Assembly: GCF_025567045.1 (NCBI RefSeq)
Contig: NZ_JAOQJK010000007.1
Span: 62,001 to 126,000 of the forward strand
Direction of reading: 5' to 3'
DNA from: Barnesiella propionica
Lineage (GTDB): Bacteria; Bacteroidota; Bacteroidia; Bacteroidales; Barnesiellaceae
Length of the DNA stretch: 64,000 bases
Shown: piece after piece, positions 35,403 through 43,933 of the stretch
How the letters are laid out: every line of letters starts with the position of its first letter
How positions within the stretch are numbered: position 1 is the stretch's first letter
Made by a program: the position numbers and the translations under genes
The notes under the pieces: model-generated
What the model was told of the DNA's origin: nothing
The model's database searches: none
What the model saw: the letters and a program-made list of their open reading frames with translations, nothing else

Positions 35403-35651
35403 TTTTTTCCCGTTTAAAGCAGCAAGTCTGTCCAGGGTATCCGCGATGATACTTAATGTCTGTTGTTCGTTTCCGGCAGGGATAGAAGATAATTTTTCCA
35501 GTATTTCGATACATTTCAGCAAAGTAACTTCATTACCGCATTCCGGTATCATACTCTTAAGCCGGTTATAGCAAAGATCCAGTATTTCGTTTCTTCTTAT
35601 TTCGAACGAAGTCTGTGCTCGTTTTGAATGAATGTTGTTTATTTCTTCCAT
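35400..35651 (-). CDS. small phage-island protein, possibly small terminase
   Basis: This 83-residue protein is largely helical and charged, with KRAQTSFEIRRNEILDLCYNR in its first half and repeated Leu in the second (LLKCIEILEKL). It lies directly upstream of the large terminase gene, where a small terminase would normally be encoded. Its size is below most small terminases, and no DNA-binding motif is obvious. So the role is a guess from position. It has its own TAATTTTG -7 box at 35687-35694. Confidence 0.55.
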   Translation of the reverse strand: MEEINNIHSKRAQTSFEIRRNEILDLCYNRLKSMIPECGNEVTLLKCIEILEKLSSIPAGNEQQTLSIIADTLDRLAALNGKK

Positions 35652-35686
35652 GGGGTGAATCTATTTTAATTTATAACATGTTAAGG

Positions 35687-35694
35687 CAAAATTA
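35687..35694 (-). promoter_or_regulatory. candidate -7 box of the 83-residue gene
   Basis: On the minus strand this reads TAATTTTG, 35 bp before the ATG at 35651, in the same AAGGCAAAATTA context as the terminase box. Confidence 0.3.
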
Positions 35695-35741
35695 TGGGGT
35701 GATATTTGTGTGCTGATGTTATAAAATAAATTTATGAAATT

Positions 35742-36275
35742 ATGATGACGGAATTATTAGGTTTAGCTCTTCCCCTCGTACAGGGGATATTTAACGTAAA
35801 TAGCCAGAAACGGTCTTTGGATAGGAACCGGGATCTGACCGATAAATATCTTGATCGGCAGGACTATAGCGTTGAGAATATGTTTAACAGGGATTATTAT
35901 GAAAGATCGTTGGAAAGCGGATATTCTCAAAAACTATTAAAACAAGTCAGAGACAGTGTTATTGGAAATAATGAAGCTTCCCGGAATATAGCTGTGGTCA
36001 ACGGACTACCCGGCGAGATTTTTGAGTCCCGGCAAAAAGAGCAAAGAAACAATATGGCTGCTGTGGTACAAGGGGTAACATGGGACGATCTCGCCTGGAA
36101 AAGGGATGTTCTGGATAATTATATGGTAAATAAAGCAGCTATAGGAGATAAACGGTATATGGCTGCTCAGGAATATTATACCAATCTGGCCGGTGTAAAG
36201 GATCAGTATGGAATGCTGGGACAAGAGGGGCTTCTTAATACATGGAACCTGGCTTTGAATAAAACTAAGTATTAA
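35742..36275 (+). CDS. probable phage DNA-ejection (internal virion) protein
   Basis: This 177-residue protein begins with a hydrophobic helix (MTELLGLALPLVQGIFN), then a charged region with SQKRSLDRNRDLTDKYLDRQ and alternating helical segments to the end. A short hydrophobic helix followed by a long amphipathic body is the layout of phage ejection or pilot proteins. I do not recognise a specific family. It is divergent from the 83-residue gene and leads a three-gene plus-strand run. The evidence is layout and context only. Confidence 0.5.
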   Translation: MMTELLGLALPLVQGIFNVNSQKRSLDRNRDLTDKYLDRQDYSVENMFNRDYYERSLESGYSQKLLKQVRDSVIGNNEASRNIAVVNGLPGEIFESRQKEQRNNMAAVVQGVTWDDLAWKRDVLDNYMVNKAAIGDKRYMAAQEYYTNLAGVKDQYGMLGQEGLLNTWNLALNKTKY

Positions 36276-36292
36276 TTTGATAATAATTGGAT

Positions 36293-36823
36293 ATGGATAA
36301 AAAGGCAATAACGGAATTTCATGATTGGAGAAAAGCAAGAGAGGAAATCTGCGATTTGATGGAAAACGGAGACGGCTTTTGTGGGGCATGTATTAAAACA
36401 TTAGGGCATTCTTCCCACAAGGAAAATAACCGGGAGTACAGAGAAAATATTGGATATATACGGGAAATGTTTGCTTTATTATATGATTATGTCAATAAAT
36501 ATGTAAATGGAGAAGTTTTTTTACCTGATAGATTAAAAGAACTTTACCCTCAGGTAGGTTCAGCCGATTGGGAATGTCGTATGCCGGCGAGGCAGATATG
36601 GGACGCATACAGGCATTCTGGATTGGATATGGCAGAACGGGAGATGAGTGGCGAATGTATGCCTGGCGGTGAGATTTTTTCTTTTGAGGATATTGCATTT
36701 GCTCTAAGTTCCGGTGTTACTTCGTGTACGAAACGGCATCACCTGTACAATATGCTGATTGCAAAGGGATTTGGCGAAAAGGAAGCAGCCTTGTTTGCTG
36801 GAAGTATGAAATGTGATTGTTAA
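36293..36823 (+). CDS. phage-island protein with CxxC-x5-HxxH motif, unknown function
   Basis: This 176-residue protein (ATG at 36293; a TTG two codons earlier is possible) has no recognised family. Residues 30-42 hold Cys30, Cys33, His39 and His42, spaced as C-x2-C-x5-H-x2-H, a likely zinc site. More cysteines occur near the C-terminus (CDC at the end). The middle is helical with aromatic residues. It lies between two other plus-strand genes, 17 bp after the first and 15 bp before the third, so all three are one transcript. A structural or assembly role in the phage module is inferred from context. Confidence 0.6.
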   Translation: MDKKAITEFHDWRKAREEICDLMENGDGFCGACIKTLGHSSHKENNREYRENIGYIREMFALLYDYVNKYVNGEVFLPDRLKELYPQVGSADWECRMPARQIWDAYRHSGLDMAEREMSGECMPGGEIFSFEDIAFALSSGVTSCTKRHHLYNMLIAKGFGEKEAALFAGSMKCDC

Positions 36824-36838
36824 TTTAAAACAGATAAT

Positions 36839-39151
36839 ATGAAAATGAATTTACCGGATGAATCCGGTCGGTCAGAAAAGGAACCCGAATGGAGACGGAT
36901 AAGTCCTGACTTGCAGGATTTTTACAAAAAACGGTTGTCTCAGGCAACATCATCTTCTGTTAAAAATGATCTGGAACCCGGATTCTTCGGTCGTGGAGAT
37001 GGGGGGGTAGTCAGTAATAATGATATTCCGGATGGGAGGATACCTATGGTGGAACCTTTGGGGCAAATAAATAAAAGTAATCATAGGGATATCCAGCAAA
37101 AAACGAAACTCCAGCCATTGACTTCTTTGGGAGACGGAGCCCGCTATTTCTGGGAGCGGATGAAAAACGATATGAATTATAATATAGGTGCTGTGCAAAG
37201 TGCTGTGACTAACGAACAGAATCGTAGGGCGGCTCAGGCGGAGGCATTAAAAAATCGTTCGGTATACGACAACATGAGTGATACGGAACTGGGAGACCTT
37301 ATAGAAAGAACTCAAAATGAAGTTTTGGATGCTGCGGTAGAGCAACGGAGAAAAGATCCTTACCGTTTTTTAGGTAATCCTGGAAGATTTTCTTTACCTG
37401 AGGTGAAAGATACTGAAGAAATGTTGGAAAAGAGGCGCCGGTTGGCCGCAATGCGGGAAATCCAGGAGATGCGTTCCAAAGGGATGGATAATGAGAGTAT
37501 AGCCCGTAGTTTTGAAGATTTCTCTCGGTATGGAGGGGCCGGAACGAAAAGAATGGAAGAATCTTTGAAAAAGAACGATATGTTCCCGCCTACACAAGGA
37601 ATGGCTAAAATTGGAGAATTCGGCGCGATGTTGGCTAAAGAATCTTTACCTATTGCAGCGGCGATCGCATATCCTCCTGCGGGAGTGGCTTTAGGTGCAG
37701 GGAATGTATTGTCATCGGCGGCACAGAGTCATGCACAGGCACAGATGAATGTGGACCGGTATGAGAAAACGACGGGAGAGAAACTTACGCCTGAGCAGCG
37801 CACTAATTATGTTGCCGCATTTTCAGGTGCGGATTTGTTACTGGGAAGTCTGATGCAATCCCGTTTACTGGGTAATGTGACCGGAGCTTTGAAGAACGGG
37901 CTGGCAGAAAAATTGAGGAAATCTTTATTGAATAATAAGGCGGCTCAGGGAGAAATGAACAAATTACTGGGACGCGTGATAGATAATGAGAAAGATGCTA
38001 TATTAAAAGGTATGTCGCAGGATGCCATATGGGGCGGACTTACGGATGGTACTGTTTCTGCAGTACAGGATATATCGTCTGCTATTTATGCGTCTCCAGA
38101 AGAATATCCTTCTTTGGCACAGATCATGGATAATGCGATAGCGGCTTCGGGGCAAGGTATGGTGAGCGGCGGCCTTGTTGGTGGTATGGGACGTTCGGCG
38201 GTCCGTCATATGCAAAACAGCAGAAGGAAAAAGGCTGGTGATATTTATATAGCAGAAGATCCGGATATGGAACATGTGGAGGTGTTGGGTATAAAACCGG
38301 AAGAAGGTTTGGTACAGGTTCTTTCTCCCGAGGGGAAAATTGTGGAGTCTGGCAATATCCCCGTAGAGAGCATATCCCGTTCTTCTTTTGCCGAGTTGGA
38401 GAAGATAAAAGAAGAACGGGCAAAAATGAGGGAAGAACGTAAAAAGTTATGGGAACCGGAACCTCCTGACTCGGAGAATAACCAGAGATGGAAACGAATG
38501 ACCGTTGATGAAAAAGCTGCGGTAGCCCAGGATATGATTGATAAAATGGGTCTGAATATAAATGTATATCGTTCGGATGCGGAAGTACCAAATTATGTAA
38601 AAAAAAGAAGATCAGGCTCTGTTCCTCTTGGATATTTTACTTCTGAGATTGATGATTCTGGAGTGGTTGTGAGTAAGATTCCCAGTTATTCGAGATTACA
38701 AGAAGTGATTCGTCATGAGGCGATAGGTCACCGGGGAGTTGAAATCTTACTGGGCTCGGAGAAGAAAAAGAATGCATTTTTTGATCAGGTATATGAAGAA
38801 ATTTTACCATTCGATAAAAAGTTTGGTACATTTTATGATGAAAAAGAACAAAGGCGAGTCACCCGGGAATTTATTGCTGAAATGGCAGAGAAAGGTACCG
38901 ATACAAAATATTGGAACCGGATTGTGAGTAAATTAAAGCAGTTTGTGCCCGGACTTAAGATGAGTGAAAATGATTTGAGATATATGTTGTGGAAGTCCCA
39001 GAAACTTTATACTAATGAGATTCCTACTCTTAATGAGATGCAGAAATTATTGTATTATGATATCAAAACATCTAAGAATGAAAAGCTGAGAGATTTATTA
39101 TTTAGGGAAGGGATAGATTCTCCCCGTTATATAGAGACGGAAGATGAGTAG
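36839..39151 (+). CDS. large phage-island protein with zincin-like C-terminal domain
   Basis: This 770-residue protein is charged and helical in its first third. A long hydrophobic, Ala/Gly-rich part follows (about 260-310 and 420-460, e.g. ESLPIAAAIAYPPAGVALGAG), as in phage ejection proteins that cross membranes. The C-terminal part has a zinc-protease motif HEAIGH at 626-631 (metal His626 and His631, catalytic Glu627), then a downstream REFIAEMAEKG with a possible third ligand. This suggests a proteolytic or processing role. The gene ends 45 bp before a terminator hairpin. No exact family is named. Confidence 0.65.
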   Translation: MKMNLPDESGRSEKEPEWRRISPDLQDFYKKRLSQATSSSVKNDLEPGFFGRGDGGVVSNNDIPDGRIPMVEPLGQINKSNHRDIQQKTKLQPLTSLGDGARYFWERMKNDMNYNIGAVQSAVTNEQNRRAAQAEALKNRSVYDNMSDTELGDLIERTQNEVLDAAVEQRRKDPYRFLGNPGRFSLPEVKDTEEMLEKRRRLAAMREIQEMRSKGMDNESIARSFEDFSRYGGAGTKRMEESLKKNDMFPPTQGMAKIGEFGAMLAKESLPIAAAIAYPPAGVALGAGNVLSSAAQSHAQAQMNVDRYEKTTGEKLTPEQRTNYVAAFSGADLLLGSLMQSRLLGNVTGALKNGLAEKLRKSLLNNKAAQGEMNKLLGRVIDNEKDAILKGMSQDAIWGGLTDGTVSAVQDISSAIYASPEEYPSLAQIMDNAIAASGQGMVSGGLVGGMGRSAVRHMQNSRRKKAGDIYIAEDPDMEHVEVLGIKPEEGLVQVLSPEGKIVESGNIPVESISRSSFAELEKIKEERAKMREERKKLWEPEPPDSENNQRWKRMTVDEKAAVAQDMIDKMGLNINVYRSDAEVPNYVKKRRSGSVPLGYFTSEIDDSGVVVSKIPSYSRLQEVIRHEAIGHRGVEILLGSEKKKNAFFDQVYEEILPFDKKFGTFYDEKEQRRVTREFIAEMAEKGTDTKYWNRIVSKLKQFVPGLKMSENDLRYMLWKSQKLYTNEIPTLNEMQKLLYYDIKTSKNEKLRDLLFREGIDSPRYIETEDE

Positions 39152-39195
39152 ACTGGTATTTTTTATGTACCGAATTTTTTAAATGAATTTATGAT

Positions 39196-39225
39196 AGGGC
39201 GGAATATATTTCCGTCCTGTTTTTT
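39196..39225 (+). terminator. terminator after the 770-residue gene
   Basis: AGGGCGGAA (39196-39204) pairs with TTCCGTCCT (39210-39218) with one G-U pair, followed by GTTTTTT. It lies in the 153-bp space between two converging phage-island genes. Confidence 0.6.
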
Positions 39226-39250
39226 ATGATCATGATATGTAGTATAAAAG

Positions 39251-39279
39251 AATAGTTGTACATTATTTGTACAACTATT
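39251..39279. repeat. perfect 12-bp inverted repeat
   Basis: AATAGTTGTACA (39251-39262) is exactly complementary to 39268-39279 around a five-base loop. It may terminate the minus-strand 858-residue gene, whose stop is at 39305, or be a protein-binding site. Confidence 0.45.
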
Positions 39280-39304
39280 AAAATTTGAAATATTATAATG
39301 ACCC

Positions 39305-41881
39305 TTATCTTGAGTGGTTATTTTCTGTAGCTTCGAACCTCGTGTCTATAGTACTAAGCTGAAAAGTTGGGTCTGCTACTCCTGTTATAGAGATGCAATG
39401 ATATTTGTAGGGCGGCCCCATTGTCTTAAATGGGATATGTCCTCTTATTTTTCCGGCTAAATTGAAAGACGATAATTTTCTGAATGAACCTTCGGCTTCG
39501 TATCCTCCCCAAAGGGACAATTGCAGCCAAGATGAATCGAACGTACAGAGTACAGATGTTTCTCGCCATCGTTTATAAAAATCGGGAATAAGTTTTATCG
39601 GACGTGTAACCAGGGCAAAAGGTACGTCTCCCGGTGCTTCTTGCATCATATCGTATACAATACCGTTAGCATCTGAGACCAGGAGTATTGAGAAATGTTG
39701 GTAAAGACTGAAATAACGTCCTGAACGCCGGTAAATATTTCCGGAAGGAATATGAAGAATAAGCAGATACGGGAACAAGGGGTGAAGAAAAACGAGTTCT
39801 TGTGTTACATAATTATATCCGAGTTGGCATTCACATAAATAATCCTGAATAGATGTGTCGTTCCGGAAAGCACCTTGTATTTCTTCAGGAATATTCCCGC
39901 AATCGGGAAGTTCCTCACGATGGTTATCCGTAAAAGATAATAGCAGGGCAGAGGAAACCCCGCTGAGAACCGATATTCCTCTGGCAGATATATAAATAAT
40001 CCCGTTATCGATAGGTATTATATCGTGTCTTTCATCCGCTATCTCTCTGTTGACAGGCTGGGATATCCCGTAACAGAGGTTATTTTCTCCGGTTTCAAGG
40101 GCCCATATTCCTTCATTGGTGAAAATATACAACGGGAATGCTCCGTATTGACCTTGTGATAAAGGAGTAGTTGTGGAAGCGATTCCGGTAATTTGTCCGT
40201 TTGAGACTATATAAGTTTCTTCCGAGGGGAATGTGAATGGATTACGGCTTGAAGATACGAGAAGGGTATTTGGGAAAGACTCGATAATAGTGTCTCCTGC
40301 AGGAATATCGAAAGGACCGCTGACCATGATTTCTTTCCAGGCGGCCTGTTTCAGATCTGGACTGATGTAACAGGCTTTATTCTCGTTGGCGCAGGCTTTT
40401 AGTGGAGCCGAAAATCTGTATCTTAGGGGGTAGCCGGGCTCCGGCGTTGCTTCTATTTCTATTTTATATGCCCGGCTATCCGGATAAGATAACATACCCG
40501 ATAGTTTCAGGTTCTCTATTTCTCTTTGTGTGGCTGACCAAACGAGCTTCCGGTCTCCTTCGCTGTGTTTTATATAGATGCAGATATATGCTTGTTTGAA
40601 AGGAGGTAGGACGGGCAAAGTTTCGGTATATCCGCAAATACCACAAGTAAGTACAGATAAAGGGAATCCGTTATATAATTCTTTACATATATCTCCGATA
40701 TGCAGGCGCGAATTATATACATAAGAACACTTCCCGCTTAAAGAGTGTAAGGTGCTGTTGTCGGCTGAAAGAACGGGAAGTAGTGCCAGAGATTCCAGAT
40801 CGTCTTTAATAACCAGTTTGTTTTTACCAGTATTGACTAATTTTTTAAAGTCGGTTAAAGAGGTGATCTTATAAAATAAATTTTCTTCGGACAAAAGTTC
40901 TCCTATTTCCTCTCCTGAATAAGAGGGCATAGTAAAGGTAAAATAGCGTGTTCCGTTATCGTCTTTTATCGCGTAGTCTTTTATTTTTTCGTCCCGTATA
41001 ACGACGGCTTCATTCGTAATAAATATATCTATCTTTTTGACAATGTCTTTCCAGTCTTCAAGTTCGCATTTTATTACCTTATAGAAAAGTGTTCCGCTTT
41101 GTATATAGGCATCGGTGCTATAAAATGTTTTTTTACCGGAATCTACATTCACAGTAATTTGTTGGGTGAATTGTCGCGGTTCGGAGCAGGATAATAAAAT
41201 GGGTGCAGAAGGCATGATGTAGCTTCCGTCGTATAATTTGAGTGCATACCGTATAAGAAACGGCTGGCAAAAATGCTTGTCCTGGTGAATTTTTGTTTTT
41301 ATTTTATTATAGTTTCCATACACTTGTGCACTATACGCTTTTATGTCATATTCGCTTATCATGGAGGTATAGTTGGTACCGGAAGAATCTGTCAGTACAT
41401 AATTTCCTGTCACAACTGCATAGTTGGAGGACGTTTGTTCCAGAGAAAAAGTAATTTCCGGTAGTGGAGGTTTTGTTCCTAGGTATTTGTAAGTACCCTC
41501 TTTATATATGGAATAATATATGTTTTTTTCAGAAATGAATAAGAGCGTGTTTCCGATGGATTCTATACTATATATCTTTTCTTTCGTATCGAATATATGT
41601 TGATTTATTTCTGTTATAGTTTTTGGTTCTTCGGCATAGGCTTCATAAAATATTGCCGTTCCATCGGATGAAATGTAATGGGTATATTTTTCATTGCAAT
41701 GTATATATACGATTTTATGATCCGGAGATGACGGAACATATATGGCCGAAGGCGTTCCGATCGGAATCCAGGTGTCGTTCTGGTAACGAAGATTTATAAC
41801 TCGGTTGCATTCTCCGTCGGGAGATAAAGCGGGAGGGACGGTACATGCCATGCCCTTTAACATTAACTTTTGTTGTTCCAT
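39305..41881 (-). CDS. large phage-island structural-type protein
   Basis: This 858-residue protein is rich in beta-strand-forming residues (Tyr, Ile, Ser, Thr, Gly) with little helix, no signal peptide and no membrane segment. Short repeating blocks such as NRVINLRYQNDTWIPIGTPS near the start suggest a beta-propeller or a tail/stabilisation protein like those under the portal of P22-type phages. I cannot match it to a named family by eye. It is transcribed toward the 770-residue gene and divergent from the portal gene, with 136 bp between starts. A tail or DNA-stabilisation role is inferred from context. Confidence 0.6.
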   Translation of the reverse strand: MEQQKLMLKGMACTVPPALSPDGECNRVINLRYQNDTWIPIGTPSAIYVPSSPDHKIVYIHCNEKYTHYISSDGTAIFYEAYAEEPKTITEINQHIFDTKEKIYSIESIGNTLLFISEKNIYYSIYKEGTYKYLGTKPPLPEITFSLEQTSSNYAVVTGNYVLTDSSGTNYTSMISEYDIKAYSAQVYGNYNKIKTKIHQDKHFCQPFLIRYALKLYDGSYIMPSAPILLSCSEPRQFTQQITVNVDSGKKTFYSTDAYIQSGTLFYKVIKCELEDWKDIVKKIDIFITNEAVVIRDEKIKDYAIKDDNGTRYFTFTMPSYSGEEIGELLSEENLFYKITSLTDFKKLVNTGKNKLVIKDDLESLALLPVLSADNSTLHSLSGKCSYVYNSRLHIGDICKELYNGFPLSVLTCGICGYTETLPVLPPFKQAYICIYIKHSEGDRKLVWSATQREIENLKLSGMLSYPDSRAYKIEIEATPEPGYPLRYRFSAPLKACANENKACYISPDLKQAAWKEIMVSGPFDIPAGDTIIESFPNTLLVSSSRNPFTFPSEETYIVSNGQITGIASTTTPLSQGQYGAFPLYIFTNEGIWALETGENNLCYGISQPVNREIADERHDIIPIDNGIIYISARGISVLSGVSSALLLSFTDNHREELPDCGNIPEEIQGAFRNDTSIQDYLCECQLGYNYVTQELVFLHPLFPYLLILHIPSGNIYRRSGRYFSLYQHFSILLVSDANGIVYDMMQEAPGDVPFALVTRPIKLIPDFYKRWRETSVLCTFDSSWLQLSLWGGYEAEGSFRKLSSFNLAGKIRGHIPFKTMGPPYKYHCISITGVADPTFQLSTIDTRFEATENNHSR

Positions 41882-41988
41882 TTTTTTGGTGCTAAGGTAT
41901 ATATGTAAGAAGAGGTTGTTATGCGTTAAAATTAAAATATACAGTCGTTATTCTGAAATTATCACATAAAAGCAGTAGAATATGTATT

Positions 41989-41996
41989 TAGATTTG
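41989..41996 (+). promoter_or_regulatory. candidate -7 box of the portal gene
   Basis: TAGATTTG matches TAnnTTTG, 21 bp before the portal ATG at 42018. No TTTG at 19 bp. Confidence 0.35.
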
Positions 41997-42017
41997 TCCG
42001 AAATAAAATGAGTCAAT

Positions 42018-43856
42018 ATGAAAAAATCAAAAATGGAGGCTGTTAGTCATTTGCCTGAAAATGAGATTGTTCTCGATCGTTCTCAATACGAAGTTTTATT
42101 GCAGGCTAAAAATGCATGGGAGAATATTTCTCATTACAGAGAAAGGCGCCGCAGGAATAGAGATTATACGTTCGGAAAACAATGGGGAGATACGATAACG
42201 TTGCCTAATGGCCGTGCTGTTTCGGAGGAACAATATTTGAGGGAGCAAGGGAAAGTCCCGCTTAAAAATAATATGATACGCCAGCTGGTTAAAAATGTGG
42301 TAGGACAATTTCGCAATATGCAGACAGAGCCTGTGTGTATTTCCCGAGATAGAAAGGAACAGCAGCTGGGAGAGCTGATGAGCCTGGCTGTGCAATATGC
42401 ATATCAGCATAACAAACTGTCAGAATTGGACGGCCGGACGATGGAAGAGTTTTTAATATCCGGTTCGTGTTTCCATAAAATAGGTTATGGTTGGCGTCGT
42501 AATAAAATGGATGTATGGATAGATGAGGTGAATCCTAACAGAGTTTTTTTTAATGCTATGGAAGATTCCCGTTTATGGGATTGTACTTTGGTGGGAGAAC
42601 TTCACGATGTTCCAGCTTCGGATGTTGTAGCACGTTTTGCCAAAGGCGACAGAAAGCGGGCTGCCAAATTGCGGGAACTATATGCCAGCGCGACGCGGGA
42701 GGAACTGAACCTGAATTTTGAGACACTGACCAGCCGTCCTTTGGATAATTTGGACTTTTTAATTCCGGAATCGGATAATATGTGTCGTATTATCGAAGTT
42801 TGGCGTCTCGAAAGTAAAGAGAGATTAAAATGCCATGATACGTATAACGGTGAGTATTATAAAGAGGAATTATCACAACTTGCTGAGATTGAAAAGGAAA
42901 ATGAACGCCGCAAATCCGAGGCTGCTGCATTGGGAATACCTGAAGGTCAAGTACGAATTATAGAAACAGAGTGGTTCGTGGACAGGATGTGGTATTATCG
43001 TTTTTTTACTCCTTTCGGTGATATTTTGGATGAAGGTGAAACACCTTACTGGCATGGTGAACATCCTTATATCTTTAAGTTATACCCTATGATCGATGGA
43101 GAAATACATTCATTTGTAGAAGATGTGATTGACCAGCAACGATACATAAACAGGCTTATAACCATGCTTGATTTTATAATGGGAGCTTCTGCTAAAGGTG
43201 TATTATTATTTCCTGAAGACCAAATGCCGGACGGAATGACTATCGAAGAGGTGGCTGATGAATGGACACGTTATAATGGAGTTATTCTTTTTAAACCTCG
43301 CCCCGGAGGAGTTTTACCACAGCAGATCTCGGTCAATGCTACGAATGTGGGTGCTTATGACCTGCTGTCATTACAAATGCGTTTGCTGGAAGATATTTCG
43401 GGAGTGCATGGTGCTATACAGGGTATGGCGGCTAAAAGCGGAACGTCCGGTACTCTATATGCACAGCAGATACAGTATTCGAGTATTAACTTGCTGGATA
43501 TTTTCGAATCCTTTAAAACTTTCAGGGAAGAGAGAGATACGAAAATAATGAAGACTATTCAGCAATATTATGATGACAACCGGTATCAGAATATTGCTGG
43601 TTCTATTAGTGGCAAAGAACCGGGAGCATTATCACCTCATAAGGTACGGAATGTAGAATTCGACTTGACTATAACCGAGGCGTTATCTTCTCCTTCTTAC
43701 CGTGCCCTTTCTAATGAACTTTTGCTGGAATTATTTCGGTCGGGGGCTATAACACTGGAAATGTTACTTGAAAACGGAACTTTTCCTTTTGCGGATAAAT
43801 TGTTGCAAAGTCTTTCCCGAACTAAGGACGACTTAAATGGAACGGTCGTGTCCTAG
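42018..43856 (+). CDS. phage portal protein, P22-like
   Basis: This is the ring protein at one vertex of the phage head, through which DNA enters and leaves. The 612-residue protein fits large portals of podovirus type. It has RYQ... helical start, KVPLKNNMIRQLVKNVVGQF near 85-104, a WIDEVNPNRVFFNAMED stretch, the HGEHPYIFKLYPMIDGEIHS segment near 342-361, and a C-terminal half with GVHGAIQGMAAKSGTSGTL typical of this family. It looks intact. It is isolated from the terminase and lacks adjacent capsid and protease genes, which is unusual. A strong terminator follows. Confidence 0.8.
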   Translation: MKKSKMEAVSHLPENEIVLDRSQYEVLLQAKNAWENISHYRERRRRNRDYTFGKQWGDTITLPNGRAVSEEQYLREQGKVPLKNNMIRQLVKNVVGQFRNMQTEPVCISRDRKEQQLGELMSLAVQYAYQHNKLSELDGRTMEEFLISGSCFHKIGYGWRRNKMDVWIDEVNPNRVFFNAMEDSRLWDCTLVGELHDVPASDVVARFAKGDRKRAAKLRELYASATREELNLNFETLTSRPLDNLDFLIPESDNMCRIIEVWRLESKERLKCHDTYNGEYYKEELSQLAEIEKENERRKSEAAALGIPEGQVRIIETEWFVDRMWYYRFFTPFGDILDEGETPYWHGEHPYIFKLYPMIDGEIHSFVEDVIDQQRYINRLITMLDFIMGASAKGVLLFPEDQMPDGMTIEEVADEWTRYNGVILFKPRPGGVLPQQISVNATNVGAYDLLSLQMRLLEDISGVHGAIQGMAAKSGTSGTLYAQQIQYSSINLLDIFESFKTFREERDTKIMKTIQQYYDDNRYQNIAGSISGKEPGALSPHKVRNVEFDLTITEALSSPSYRALSNELLLELFRSGAITLEMLLENGTFPFADKLLQSLSRTKDDLNGTVVS

Positions 43857-43874
43857 GATTTAAGAGGAAAGAAT

Positions 43875-43910
43875 AAAAAATGGACGGGCGCATATACCCG
43901 TCCATTTTTT
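43875..43910. terminator. bidirectional terminator between portal gene and mdh
   Basis: A perfect 14-bp stem (43875-43888 with 43897-43910, AAAAAATGGACGGG) with an 8-base loop and flanking A/T runs separates the converging portal and mdh genes. Confidence 0.8.
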
Positions 43911-43933
43911 ATTTTTATTCTGTTGAAATGTGT

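Larger units (their letters stand above)
33338..43856. mobile_element. phage-derived island (portal/terminase module)
   Basis: Seven intact genes between glmS and mdh belong to or resemble tailed-phage morphogenesis: large terminase, small protein, three ejection- or virion-type proteins, an 858-residue structural-type protein and a P22-like portal. They lie on alternating strands. I see no integrase, repressor, lysis, major capsid or scaffold gene, and no clear attachment repeats at the ends. This suggests a prophage remnant or a reduced, maintained element rather than a complete prophage. The boundaries are the outermost phage-like genes. Confidence 0.7.
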
